Shown here: positions 53,289 through 63,865 of the stretch, in pieces
Layout of the letters: the number at the start of each line of letters is the position of its first letter
Position numbering within the stretch: the first letter of the stretch is position 1
Assembly: GCF_932276165.1 (NCBI RefSeq)
Contig: NC_063986.1
Coordinates: 4,662,501 to 4,726,500, forward strand
Source: Plutella xylostella
Taxonomy: Eukaryota; Arthropoda; Insecta; Lepidoptera; Plutellidae
DNA: 64,000 nt
Reading direction: 5' to 3'
Translations under genes and position numbers: made by a program
The notes under the pieces: generated by a model
Told to the model about the DNA's origin: nothing
Seen by the model: the letters and a program-made list of their open reading frames with translations, nothing else
Database searches by the model: none

Positions 53289-55947
53289 TTCTAAGAAAAC
53301 TGATCATTGCAAACCAAGGCAAACAAACAGATGAAACTTTACAAACCCCGACAAAAACAAGTTCAGGAATTATTCTGTTTGTCATCTCGGTGGCGACAGC
53401 GAAAACCAATTAATCACTCCAATAATAAAATTTACTACTCGACGTCACTCAAGAACGTCGATTTTGGTCTCCCATCTATTTAACTGGAACTCCTCGACTT
53501 TGGCACAATGGCTACCTTTCAGAGCGGGACTTTTAGAAGTGCTTTTGCAGTAAAAAAGTTATTTCTTTAAAACCCTTTGCCTCTCTCAGAGTGGTATTCA
53601 ATAGGCGGCTTATACTTCGACTGAAAGTATTAGTTCAATTGCTAAGTTTATATTTCCAATTTGTTTTTAAATCATTTCAAAGGTAACTTGTATTTAGTTA
53701 TGAAAGTCAGGCAACAAATTTTTATGAAACACGTTTTAGGATTTATTATTTTATCTCGCATTTAAAATATAGAAACGGTGTTTTTTTCACGGCCAGCCAG
53801 TCAGCTACAATATGAGCTCAAAGTACAAAATATAAAAAGGAATTCCAACGGAAAGAGAATTATCAGACAATGTCCGCCATTCCTTCCCGACATGACAGGG
53901 TTTATTCGAAATGATGAGAGGAAAAGAGAAGTTCCACTAAATTTGCATTCTTAGATGAAAGACTTATTGCCTTTGTCATAAGTAGCAGCATATTTCAGAT
54001 AAATTTTTCATATTAACTATCTTAAGGATTATGATTTATTATGATTTTTAAATATCAATTGCACTACCCTGTAGGTACCTAAAAATCATTTGAAAGTTAT
54101 CAAATATAAAGAATTATAAAGTGATATGGAATTTATTTTAGAATTTATAAACGATATATTTTTTTTTTATAGCTATGGAATCAACGACAAAACTATGGTT
54201 AATAATAATGACTAGTGTTTATCTTTCCCACTGTGGAAATTTCCTTCGACTTCAAATTCAGAAAGAAGATTATGGGTCACGATTTTTTGTTAATTTCCTT
54301 CACATTATCCCTCCGAGGAGCAGTTACAACTGAAAGACATTTACTTAATGACGTCTGAAAAGAATTCCACTTTTCTTTTTACAAAATTAATGAACAATAC
54401 TCCCATCAAACATACATTAGGGCCTCATTCCCGTTCCGTAACGAGCCTTCTACGAAATATGAGTAATTAATGTTTCCACTCCGTCAAATCCCTTTCTGCT
54501 TACAAAGAAACAAAATGCTCAACTAAGATGAAACGAGAAATGTGGGATTTTTATGAGAATTCTTGATAATTCATTTGTGTACGGAAACTGTATGAAATGT
54601 ATAAAACGTTGGCACCAGATTATATTTTATGCTACTATGTATTTATTTGGTACAATAAATCACACCTATGTTATTTGATCAGAGTGAATTATAATAAAAA
54701 TAATGAAATGAAATTAGATTTCATAGGGTCAGGTGGTTTCATAAAACATCGTTTGAATTAACTAAAGCTGAATAAAAATAATTAAATAAAAACGATACGT
54801 TTAAATACGATAGTTGTTATATTTTCTTTAGTTACAATTTATGTTCGTTCAAAAGGTAGAAAATTTACATTAGTGATGATTTTTTAGCACTAGTGAACTA
54901 CATAATAAAACGAATATGTATAAGATAAGTATATGGGTAATAACTCCCCAGATACATGACCATGTTTATTAGGCAAATAGCAATTCTTTTTTCCCGTAAA
55001 CATAATAAACCCGGCATTTATGACTTGGACACGGTAATATGACCATAATGTATTGTCTGTTTATGGCCCTACGGCACCATAAACAACGAAAACATTCTAA
55101 TATCATGCACGGGTTTTCTTTTGAGAACACGATATTTTTTTCCCGTACCAAAACATTTCTTTTTAAGTAAATGACGAATCCACTTGTTATGTAACAAAAT
55201 ACCCTGCAGCTTTAGGGACTAAAGTTACGAAAGCAAAACAATGTCCCTTTCAGAGCAGCTAGGTGAACCTTTGTGAAATTCATCGTAGGCCCAACGCTAA
55301 ATCACATCATAACAGTGCCAATATATTTATTATTGTCATGTTTCGACACTGAGATTCAACGATTAGCCTACGACAATTTTATAGAATCACCTAGCCGCTT
55401 TAGCTGACTGATTTCGCTGTCGAAACGAATACACCTTTCAAATACCTTTGGCCGCAAGTTCCGATGAAAACAAGTCGGGCAAAGACAAGACAGAGCGGGC
55501 CAAGGCGCAAGCACATGAATAATGCACGAAGGCGTAATGAGCCTCAAGCAAGCCTCCGCCCGCTCTAGGAAATCTATGGAACAGGCTGAATGGAGCGCAC
55601 CCTTTTACCGTTAATGATTTTAAAAAGAAAAAAGTCAATGCCGGGGCGGGACCGGCGCTAGATTTCGTTACATCGTCAAATTAGAGAGGGATCGCTTGCT
55701 CAAAGAGGGTTGAGTGCTTTGTTTTTTGATCATTTGAGTCCCCTTCTGCTGATTTACTTTTGATCGGGATTTCAACTACGCACCGTGCCGGTGTAGAGTA
55801 TTTGGAATTTACTCAGTTTTTTTATGGTTAAGTGTACAATAACTGTACTTTAAAATAAAAGGTAAATAGGTAGGTACGTCCGGCGCACCCTGGGCAGTCA
55901 ATCTGCTGCTTTTCTACAAAAAATACATTGATTAATTAATGATAGGA
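53289..55947. other. No gene recognised
   Basis: About 2.7 kb of AT-rich DNA. A short GC-richer part at 55430-55660 is open on the plus strand for 36 codons (55411-55519, ending ERAKAQAHE) and on the minus strand (55438-55638). Neither has a domain or clear splice sites. Confidence 0.35.
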
Positions 55948-56035
55948 TATTCTAGGCCTAAAGCCCATGAAGGAAACTTCATTGCAAGGATACCCGTGCC
56001 CCAGCAGTGCGGACGCCATGGGTAGTGATGATGAT
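55948..56035 (+). mobile_element. SINE-like tail fragment
   Basis: TCTAGGCCTAAAGCCCATGA, GGATACCCGTGCCCCAGCAG and CATGGGTAGTGATGATGAT follow the 3' part of the repeat at 31911-32125. Confidence 0.5.
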
Positions 56036-57489
56036 AGGATACTCTCGTAGTAATTAAATGTTAAACTATAATCTTCTTTGGTTTATAGTTTTATACAACT
56101 TAACATTAACATAATTAATGGGAATATAGTAGTTACACTATTTAACTATTTACAATTTAATCATACTCTCATTTACACAACCATTCATCTACAAATCCGT
56201 GATGACTTGATAACCATTAATTAATTTATGCCGAAGTAAATCGTCTTGGGCCCTGGACCGTTAAGTTCTTGAATAGGCTGCTTATATACAGGATGCTTGT
56301 ATAATGCAAATATAGGTCGAGATATCATCACACAATCTTGTTTATGGATAGATAAGAATATAGTGAAACATTAGTTTATTAGGTATTTATCAGGCGAAGC
56401 CCGTATAACTTTATTGTAATACTGACGTAGGTACTTTATGTAAATTAAATAATAATTAATGCAAGTTTCAAATTATTTTCTAATTAATTTTTTATAATCA
56501 TGAGATAAATGCCTAAATTCACAGCGTTTTCAAACTTTTTCACAGCGTTTTCACCCAGATCACCATAACTTCTTAATAAACCAAAACACCCTTTATATCA
56601 TATTAACACCCTGTATATGTACCCTGGGCGGGAATCCGCAGCTGGTGCCTGGTCGGATCGTGTCGGAGAAACCACCGAGCATCGCTCACAATCTTGAACG
56701 GCCTGTTATTGGATTCGACATGTGTATGCCTTTTGTAAGCAGACGTGCCTATTTCTCGTATTGAGCGACTGTTGGGGTGTTGGGCTTCGCTTTTTGTTAG
56801 CAGTTAATATTGTGCTAGCTGTCGTCTCGTATTGTAATATGGGCACGTAGATCATTCAATTACGATCACTGAAGCTATAGCTTGACTACGGACGCCTCTA
56901 AATACTTAAAACTTAAATAACAGAAATGCTCAAATGGCGGCGGTCTTATCGCTTATTTATAGCAGACAACCGTTATAAAAACCGAGTAAAACGTAGGAAA
57001 AAAGTTAAAGATCAAGTTAATATTATTTTAAGTTACGAAATTAAATCCAACTTTAGAGCTGCTCACTGATTTCCTTTTCCAAAATAAACTGCACAAAAAG
57101 CGATTTCTCGCCCACGTACAAACCATTTTCTTTTCTATTTATAAAGATTTTTCGTTCGGACCCGTTCCAGGGGTTCAGAATAACAGACACGCTCTACCTA
57201 AGTATTCAACTACAACTGGTCCTCAACAAAATCACATAAGTTAAATAGAATGTCCTTATACCAATGTTATAGATGCTACAATGGAGGGCTGTTATAGAGA
57301 TCCAAGGGGCAACTTAAAATGAATGAACAGTTTACTTAAACAGTATTTCACGGATCTAAACAAAGTACACGCCAAACGACAGATAATTCCCGAATATATT
57401 GACAGATCTAGGCCAATACTGACAGAGATCTAATGATGCTTTTAATTTTGTTGTTTTGTCGTTTCAATTTGAGCTACCTACTTAGATTA
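56036..57489. other. No gene recognised
   Basis: AT-rich DNA. ACACCCTGTATATG at 56608 looks like a CAGGGTG-type transposon end without a visible partner. Confidence 0.35.
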
Positions 57490-57697
57490 TCCTACTTCTA
57501 TTATAAATGCGAAAGTTTGTGTGTATGGATGTGTTTATTTGTTACTTCTTCACGTTAAAACGGCTAAACCGATTTTAACGAAATTAGGTATGAAGTTAGC
57601 TGAAACCATGGATTAACACATAGGCTACTTTTTATCGCGGTATTCTCACGGGAAAACTTCTTATATAAGGCGAAGCGAAGATCGCGGGAACATCTAC
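57490..57697 (+). mobile_element. Helitron, diverged subfamily, copy 7
   Basis: A|TCCTACTTCTATTATAAATG, CTTCACGTTAAAACGGCTAA, ACATAGGCTACTTTTTATC and GGCGAAGCGAAGATCGCGGG follow the family order. The end is mutated to CTAC. Its middle (GAAGTTAGCTGAAACCATGG) differs from the other copies, indicating a separate subfamily. Confidence 0.65.
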
Positions 57698-58274
57698 TAA
57701 TTTATAATGGCATAATAATTTAGCTTACAGTTTTTTTTATTAATATCGTATCGAGATCCAAGAGCAATGTTTTATTGCTATATAAACATTTTCCATTCGT
57801 AGCGTCAAGCTATCAATCCTGTTGAAAAGAACCGTATTATATTGATCGGTGCTTGTAAAGAATTGTTGGCACTTGGCAAGTATCCATTTGAGGGTCTTTC
57901 ATCATCCGCGAATTCAGACACAGAAATAAAAGCTTTGCCAAGTCGACACATCCATCCTAACTTGAACGTGTTGAATAATAAATCATGTATACCTACCCAC
58001 TTGTACATAAGTTTATATCTCCATCTACAATCTACATATCCGTTCTTGTTATGTGAATCCATATTTTTTTTCAGTTGAGTTCTGTGTTCACTTCGTTGGG
58101 TGGATTTCAACAAGTCCTAAAAAATCTTCATTTCCGTGGACTTTTTTATCTTTACGTTTTTTATATTGAAAAAGCGCTTTTATTAAAGTTTTTGTTAATG
58201 TTAGTGTTCTTACTTAATGGCTATCAGATAAGTTAAAAACTTAACGAGATACAGAGATGATCAAAAATTTCGTG
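57698..58274. other. No gene recognised
   Basis: Overlapping plus and minus frames at 57805-58113 have no motif; AT-rich. Confidence 0.35.
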
Positions 58275-58410
58275 CCACGGCGATGACACATGCGTTCACG
58301 GAAATGAAATAAGCGTCCACGGCAATGAAAAAAACATCCACGGCAATGAAAGTCCACGGCAATGAAAGAACTGTGCTATGGATATGAAAGAATCAATCCA
58401 CTGCAATAAA
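58275..58410 (+). repeat. Degenerate CCACGGCAATGAAA minisatellite
   Basis: Seven units with consensus CCACGGCAATGAAA are spaced irregularly, 16 to 25 bp apart. Several are exact or one base off, and later units decay (CTATGGATATGAAA, CCACTGCAATAAAA). The unit resembles the GGGCAATGAAAA end of the MITE at 24060. Confidence 0.65.
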
Positions 58411-58658
58411 AAAAAACTGTGAGGGAAACGCAAACTTAGACAGATTATAATATTTGGATAGATATTGAAACGAAAGAAAGAACGACAGTATGTATAAAAT
58501 AATAAAGAATGTAGTATGGAATTCTTTAAGTAGTATTATGAGGTTCGTATTGCAACTTATAAAAACGAAATGTTTAATTTCACATTAATATCGTTCACAA
58601 CATATAATTAGCCTTACCTAGTATAACATCTATATTGTCATAAAGTATAATATTATAC
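58411..58658. other. No feature recognised
   Basis: AT-rich spacer before the RTE fragment. Confidence 0.35.
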
Positions 58659-59019
58659 ATGTTGCCAGTGATGACCTACGGTGCCGAGACGTGGTCTTTA
58701 GGCCTCTTAAATAGGCTCGGAGTCACCCAGCGAGCTATGGAAAGGGCTATGCTCGGAGTATCTCTACGTGATCGAATCAGAAATGAAGAGATCCATAGAA
58801 GAACCAAAGTAACCGACATGGCCTATCGAGTCAAATGGCAGAAATGGCAGTGGGCCGGACACATTGCTCGAAGGACTGATGGTCAGTGGAGCAGAAGAGT
58901 CCTCAAGTGGAGACCACGTACCGGCCGCGGGGAAGCACTGGATGCGGGCCGCCTCCGATCGGACAAGGTGGAAATCATTGGGGGAGGCCTATGTTCAGCA
59001 GTGGACGTCCTTTGGCTGA

Positions 59020-59052
<33 letters not shown>

Positions 59053-59053
59053 A
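58659..59053 (+). pseudogene. RTE LINE C-terminal fragment with (GAT)n tail
   Basis: A 121-codon frame starts at MLPVMTYGAETWSL, the conserved post-RT segment of RTE-type LINEs, and continues with RLGVTQRAMERAMLGVSLRD, RTKVTDMAYRVKWQKWQWAG and RRVLKWRPR. Beyond the GRG segment a frame break occurs, and the expected GRPP...LGEAYVQQW motif is partly lost. A (GAT)n tail spans 59020-59053. RT catalytic motifs are absent because the copy is 5'-truncated. It belongs to the same family as the fragments at 21958 and 28387 but a different subfamily. Confidence 0.75.
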
Positions 59054-59377
59054 ATATTATACAGTATACGAACTGTTAATTTTAAAATATATTATGATGT
59101 GACATGATCTGTGCTGAATTACAAATCACCGAACAAACCACCAAAAGCACGAAAACCTAAAGATAGGTGCAGTTAGGTGCACATGTTCGTCAACAGCGAA
59201 GTGGGGCGCAGCATGTGCACTTAAGGGGATCCCTAAAGCAAAAATGCTAAAGTCGGCTTGATATACTTGATTAGATTGGAAAAACGGTGGCTTCTATCAC
59301 ATTGATAAAAATATATTTTGTAGCAGAGGGTATACTGAACATGTTAGTTGCTTATAAATTGGTGCAGGATTATAATA
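59054..59377. other. No gene recognised
   Basis: AT-rich flank of the LTR element. AGTAT at 59378-59382 abuts the LTR and would be its 5-bp target duplication; the partner copy lies beyond the window. Confidence 0.35.
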
Positions 59378-59382
59378 AGTAT

Positions 59383-59532
59383 TGTTATATTTGGAAATAA
59401 AACCATAAATTAATTAATTAGGCTTTAATTAAGCTCCACACAATGTTGACATGAACGCGTTGTAAAAGAGAAGAACATAGAGTATATAATACTTAAGGTC
59501 TATGGTTTAAGGATGCGTTCAGGAATCTCACA
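59383..59532 (-). repeat. 3' LTR of the Mag-like Ty3/gypsy element (150 bp)
   Basis: The element is on the minus strand, so this left copy is its 3' LTR. On that strand it begins TGTGAGATTCC and ends CCAAATATAACA (TG...CA). Its first 135 plus-strand bases are identical to 63866-64000, with no gap. Confidence 0.9.
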
Positions 59533-59540
59533 TTCTCCCC
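59533..59540 (-). promoter_or_regulatory. Polypurine tract
   Basis: The minus strand reads GGGGAGAA directly before the 3' LTR TGTGAG. This is the plus-strand DNA primer site of LTR retroelements. Confidence 0.7.
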
Positions 59541-59676
59541 GACTTAAACAGAACAATAAACTCTTAAAATAACTTTATAACATGTTTTTTATAATGAAAA
59601 ATAATGTTTGCCTATCTATCTTATAACTACTAACTTAATAACTAACCGACAGTTTTGGTTTCCGCACTAAGTATAG

Positions 59677-60855
59677 CTAACCTAGGTCTAAAAGATCAGA
59701 GCAAGTAACCATTTGATTGACATGTCTCTTCCATCTCATCCCTTCTACATCTACTATGTATGTTACATTAGGAATCGATTCCTCAATAATGAGGCCCTGA
59801 ACCCATGGCTTACTATCCCTTCTATAATCTTTGACCATAACTTTTTGGCCGACCTCAAATTTAGTTTCTCTATTTCCTTGCTCTCTACTTTGAACTTTAT
59901 TGTATATATCTTCAGTTAGTGGTGGTGGACGCAGTAAACTGAAACGGTTCCGGAGTTCTCTCCCCAGCATTAAGCGAGCTGGTGAAACACCCGTAGTTCG
60001 CTGAGGTGTGCTCCTATAATCCGAAAGAAACAGGTTTATAGCATAAGCCAAGCTGTTACCACCTTCTTTGATTTTAGTTATAGCTGATTTGAATGTTTCC
60101 ACAAATCTCTCAGCAGCACCATTTGTGGCTGGGTGGTACGGAGCTGAAAATGTGTGCTTAATCTGAGCCATTTTTATAAAGTCCTGAAATTCAGAGCTGG
60201 TAAAGGATCTACCGTTATCTGTAACTAAGTGTACCGGAAATCCATATCGTGCAAAAATATGCTTAAATGCTTCAATGGTACGACCTGAGGTAATGTTTGA
60301 CATTTCAAAAACTTCTGGCCATTTTGAGTAACTGTCAACCACCACTAAAAACATTTTGTTATTAAATGGCCCTAAAAAGTCAGCGTGAATTCTATACCAC
60401 GGAGAAGGGGGTATAGGCCATGGTTTCTGTATTTTAGAAGGAGATTTACTATTTTGCAAACATACAATACAATTTTTTGATATTTCATCTATCTCAGTAT
60501 CCAAGTTAGGCCACCAAAAATAAGATCTAGCAATTTCCTTCATGCGAATGATTCCAAAATGGCTCCTGTGTAATTCAGTTAATACGGAACTACGCAGAAC
60601 TGATGGAATTAACAAGCGATAGCCCCAAAATACACAACCCCTATCAACTGATAACTCAATATGCCTGTTAAAATATGGTAACAGTTCTTTTGGTAAATTG
60701 GTTTTGTCAGGCCAACCGTCAACCATATATCTTATTATTTTAGATAATATTTGATCCTTTTTTGTTTCCTTCTGTATTATTTTCCAGTTTAAGGATTCCA
60801 TTTCTGAATCATTCACATGACAAATATTACTTAAATTAGTACTTGACTTGCACAA
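59677..60855 (-). CDS. Ty3/gypsy integrase (downstream part of Pol)
   Basis: A 392-codon frame. An HHCC zinc-binding domain has H96/H99 in LHRSHFG and C129/C132 in CIVC. The integrase core has D159 (HADFLGPF), D213 (VTDNG) and E249 (NGAAERF), the exact D,D(35)E spacing. A C-terminal region with GQKVMVKDYR follows. Integrase joins element cDNA to chromosomal DNA. In related elements it is one polyprotein with RT; here it lies in the -1 frame relative to Gag-Pol and overlaps it by 25 bp. The nominal start (60855) is a TTG, not an ATG, so independent initiation is unlikely. Either programmed -1 frameshifting or an indel separates the two. No env-like frame follows. Confidence 0.85.
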   Translation of the reverse strand: MCKSSTNLSNICHVNDSEMESLNWKIIQKETKKDQILSKIIRYMVDGWPDKTNLPKELLPYFNRHIELSVDRGCVFWGYRLLIPSVLRSSVLTELHRSHFGIIRMKEIARSYFWWPNLDTEIDEISKNCIVCLQNSKSPSKIQKPWPIPPSPWYRIHADFLGPFNNKMFLVVVDSYSKWPEVFEMSNITSGRTIEAFKHIFARYGFPVHLVTDNGRSFTSSEFQDFIKMAQIKHTFSAPYHPATNGAAERFVETFKSAITKIKEGGNSLAYAINLFLSDYRSTPQRTTGVSPARLMLGRELRNRFSLLRPPPLTEDIYNKVQSREQGNRETKFEVGQKVMVKDYRRDSKPWVQGLIIEESIPNVTYIVDVEGMRWKRHVNQMVTCSDLLDLG

Positions 60856-63653
60856 AGAGAATGTATTACATTTATATTTTCTTCCTCTACATCTACAGCA
60901 GTTCTAGATAAAAAATCTGCCGGGTTCAAAGATGTTTTGATATGTCTCACTTTATAGTTAAATGCTGATAAAAATATTGCATAATGTTGCAACCTTTTAG
61001 CAGCCATTTTTGGAATGCTCTTTGTTGGGCCAAAAATCCTCACTAAAGCTGCATTATCTGTTTCCAATTCAAACTCCCGTCCATAAATAAAGTTATAGAA
61101 CTTAGTTATTCCAAAAATGACTGCCATTGCTTCTTTATCAATTGTTGCATATTTCTTTTCTACATCATTTAGTTTTTTACTTGCATAAGCAATAGGCTGA
61201 ACCATACCATTATGGTCTCTATTCGATAACACCGCAGCTAACCCTGTGTCAGAAGCATCACAAGTTAGAATTAAAGGCAGCTGAGGATCATAATGTTTTA
61301 AATTATTTGCAGAAGCTAGTTTTTCCTTAATAAGTTTAAATGCACTCTCGCATTCTGGTGTCCAAATAAACTTATCTTTTTTGGTACATTCATACAATGG
61401 GGTGATGATGGTAGCCATATTTTTCAGAAATCGAGAGTAATAATTTAATTTCCCCAAAAAGGATTTGAGTAGAGTTAAATTTGTAGGTGCTTTAGCATTT
61501 ATCAGCGGTTCAATGTTTGATTTTATAATATTTACACCATGTTTATCTACCCTGAATCCAAATACATCAAGACTGGTCACAAACAATTTACACTTTTCAG
61601 GTTTCAGTTTAAATTCACATTCATTTAATTTTGTTAGGACTTTACATAAGGTGTCCCATGTGTCCTGTAAGCTGCTCCCTTTTATATATATATTATCAAT
61701 AAATACAATAGTGTTGGGAATATCTGTTAATTTTTTAGACATCAATCTTTGAAATGATCCAGGACCCGAGCTGACACCATAAGGTAAGAAATTATATCTA
61801 TAAGTACCAGCCTCTGTTACAATAGTTGTACAATTTTTACTCTCCTCACTTAGAGGAGCTTGTAAATAAGCTTCTTTTAAGTCCAATTCGCAGTAGTATT
61901 GCCCATCTTTTAACGTATTTAAAATATCATCAATATGTGGTAGTGGAAAATGGTCAATCTCTAATCCAGTGTTGACAGTTAGCTTATAGTCTCCACATAA
62001 TCTTACTGCACCATCTGGTTTTAAAATGGGCACCACCGGTGTTCCCCATTCACAGTGTTCCACCGGACTGATTCTACCATTTTCCAGTAACCTATTAATT
62101 TCATGCTTTACCTTATCTCTTAGAGCATATGGTACTCGGCGTACGGGCAAACACTTTGGTTGGGTGTCTGGTTTTAGTTTCAGTGTTATCACTTCATCTT
62201 TAAAATTACCCCAACCTGGATTAAACACCTCTGCGAATTGTTCTTTTACATTTCTCCGTGCATCTGAAACAGTTAGAACAGTGTTATTTCCTAAATCCAA
62301 ACCATTTTGTACATTTGGGGGCCAAAGTTTTAGGGCATTAAGCCAATCTCTGCCTATTACTCTTGGAGAATTATTATTTACCACAAAAATATTCAATGAC
62401 TCCCTCACTTGATTTAATGTGACTGGTACTTTTGTTAAAATACCTAATGGTTTTGTAATACTTTGATCAAAATTTTTGAATATTATATTCGACTCCTCCA
62501 ATGTGAATGTATTAAGGTATTTAACTTTATCTGACATTGACACAACTGTCACGTCAGATCCAGTGTCTAACTGGAATGACATGTCATAACCGTTGACATT
62601 CAAGGTTATAAAATGAGGAGGTATCCTACTTACACTGTGAACAGCATAAGTTTCATCGTATAAGTTTCTTATATTTTCTACTGGTTCCTCCTTTACTTCC
62701 TCCGGTGTTTGTGCCTCCAGGACATGAGCCTCACGTTTTCTTCTTTGGCACATCCTATATATGTGCCCTTGTTGACCACATTCTGAGCAGAATTTCTTGG
62801 CTAATGAACATTGTGACTTAATGTGATTGTTTTTTCCACAACAGAAACAATGCATTTCTGTATTAGCATTGTTATTTTTTTTTATTTTCATTCTCATATT
62901 GGGTTTACGTTGTTCTTGGGTAAAAAAAACCTCAGTGGTTTCAGGAGCATCACCTGTGTGGAGAAGAGCGGCTTCCACTGTGCGAGCCAGTTGTATGCAG
63001 GCTTCTAAAGTTAAATCTGCAGAGCCCTTCATTAGCTCGAACTTAATTACTTTTGAGGTTACTCCATCCATAAATTTTTCTTTTAACTGGTCATCAATAT
63101 CTTTAAAATTACAACGATTTGCCATTTTTCTAAGTTCCAATGCATAGTCTTCTATACTTTCACGTGGTAGTTGTTTTCTTCGTCTAAACTCAGCCCTTTC
63201 CAATACTGTTGAGACTGGTTTTGTATATTTTTCTTTTAATTTTGTACACAATTCTTCATAACTTAGTTTTGTGGGTTTATTCGGTGCACATAAGCAACTT
63301 AATGTTTCAAATACCTTTGGTGTTAGTTTGGTTATAAGCAAAGGCACCTTCTTGTCATCAGAGATATCATTAACTAATATGAAACATTCCAGCTGTTGTA
63401 CAAACACCTCCCATTTATCGCCGTCAAACGGCTTTATTTCGCCAAACATCGACATTCTGTGTTGCTTATTTTCTGTTGTTATTTTCGATTTATTTTTATA
63501 GTGTTCACTTAACTGCTTTCTAAGTGTGTCGATACTAGCATTTTTGTTGCAATCTATGCCTTCATCCGTTAAAATTTGGAGTAATTCTGCCTTTGAACAG
63601 AGATAGATGTATGATCTCTTGCCTGTTTTAATTAACTCAGATGCTGCGTTCAT
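60831..63653 (-). CDS. Mag-like Ty3/gypsy Gag-protease-RT-RNase H
   Basis: A 940-codon frame. The N-terminus has a SAP-like helix region (20-55), then a Gag domain (70-235) and two CCHC knuckles (C269-C272-H277-C282; C289-C292-H297-C302). An aspartic protease DTGS lies at 363-366. RT spans about 500-700, with LCGDYK and the first catalytic Asp in CELDLKEAY (D591). RNase H has D799, E841 and D866; NPADFLSR follows. The normally invariant second Asp of the YxDD box is Asn: FIDN at 651-654, codon AAT at 61692-61694. The frame stops after the RNase H linker and integrase continues in another frame. The ATG at 63653 sits 210 bp after the primer site. Mag assignment is from the tRNA-Ser-like primer, short LTRs and two knuckles. 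Confidence 0.88.
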   Translation of the reverse strand: MNAASELIKTGKRSYIYLCSKAELLQILTDEGIDCNKNASIDTLRKQLSEHYKNKSKITTENKQHRMSMFGEIKPFDGDKWEVFVQQLECFILVNDISDDKKVPLLITKLTPKVFETLSCLCAPNKPTKLSYEELCTKLKEKYTKPVSTVLERAEFRRRKQLPRESIEDYALELRKMANRCNFKDIDDQLKEKFMDGVTSKVIKFELMKGSADLTLEACIQLARTVEAALLHTGDAPETTEVFFTQEQRKPNMRMKIKKNNNANTEMHCFCCGKNNHIKSQCSLAKKFCSECGQQGHIYRMCQRRKREAHVLEAQTPEEVKEEPVENIRNLYDETYAVHSVSRIPPHFITLNVNGYDMSFQLDTGSDVTVVSMSDKVKYLNTFTLEESNIIFKNFDQSITKPLGILTKVPVTLNQVRESLNIFVVNNNSPRVIGRDWLNALKLWPPNVQNGLDLGNNTVLTVSDARRNVKEQFAEVFNPGWGNFKDEVITLKLKPDTQPKCLPVRRVPYALRDKVKHEINRLLENGRISPVEHCEWGTPVVPILKPDGAVRLCGDYKLTVNTGLEIDHFPLPHIDDILNTLKDGQYYCELDLKEAYLQAPLSEESKNCTTIVTEAGTYRYNFLPYGVSSGPGSFQRLMSKKLTDIPNTIVFIDNIYIKGSSLQDTWDTLCKVLTKLNECEFKLKPEKCKLFVTSLDVFGFRVDKHGVNIIKSNIEPLINAKAPTNLTLLKSFLGKLNYYSRFLKNMATIITPLYECTKKDKFIWTPECESAFKLIKEKLASANNLKHYDPQLPLILTCDASDTGLAAVLSNRDHNGMVQPIAYASKKLNDVEKKYATIDKEAMAVIFGITKFYNFIYGREFELETDNAALVRIFGPTKSIPKMAAKRLQHYAIFLSAFNYKVRHIKTSLNPADFLSRTAVDVEEENINVIHSLCASQVLI

Positions 63654-63853
63654 GTAGACTGCAACTTTCCAAACCTAGTCCGTGTTCTGAGTCTGAGTTT
63701 TTTTTTTTTTTATTTGTATTCGTTGGCGCTTTTACGATTGTTACCAACTTCACACCGTCACTTTTGATGCTTCACTTTTATTTGCGTTTTACCTTGTTAT
63801 TGTTAATTTTTGTGCACTGATTATTATCACACTTTAAACTGCAGGTTCTGAAT
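63654..63853 (-). other. Untranslated leader of the Mag-like element
   Basis: About 200 bp between primer site and Gag ATG with a long A/T homopolymer run (63698-63711). No feature beyond the leader role is seen. Confidence 0.5.
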
Positions 63854-63863
63854 CTCGTCGCCA
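63854..63863 (-). promoter_or_regulatory. Primer binding site (tRNA-Ser-like)
   Basis: The minus strand reads TGGCGACGAG two bases inside the 5' LTR. This complements the 3' end expected of insect tRNA-Ser(GCT) (CTCGTCG plus CCA). Mag elements are known to use a serine tRNA. Confidence 0.6.
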
Positions 63864-63865
63864 AT

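Noticed and set aside
55411..55519. 36-codon plus frame ending in a hydrophilic ERAKAQAHE tail
   Set aside because: No splice acceptor sits at a usable position, an opposing minus frame of similar length exists, and there is no homology I recognise.
58275..58410. CRISPR-like array of short repeats
   Set aside because: Units are degenerate with irregular short spacers and the genome is animal; it is a minisatellite.
61465..63501. Plus-strand frames of 60-130 codons
   Set aside because: All are antisense shadows of the Mag-like Gag-Pol frame.
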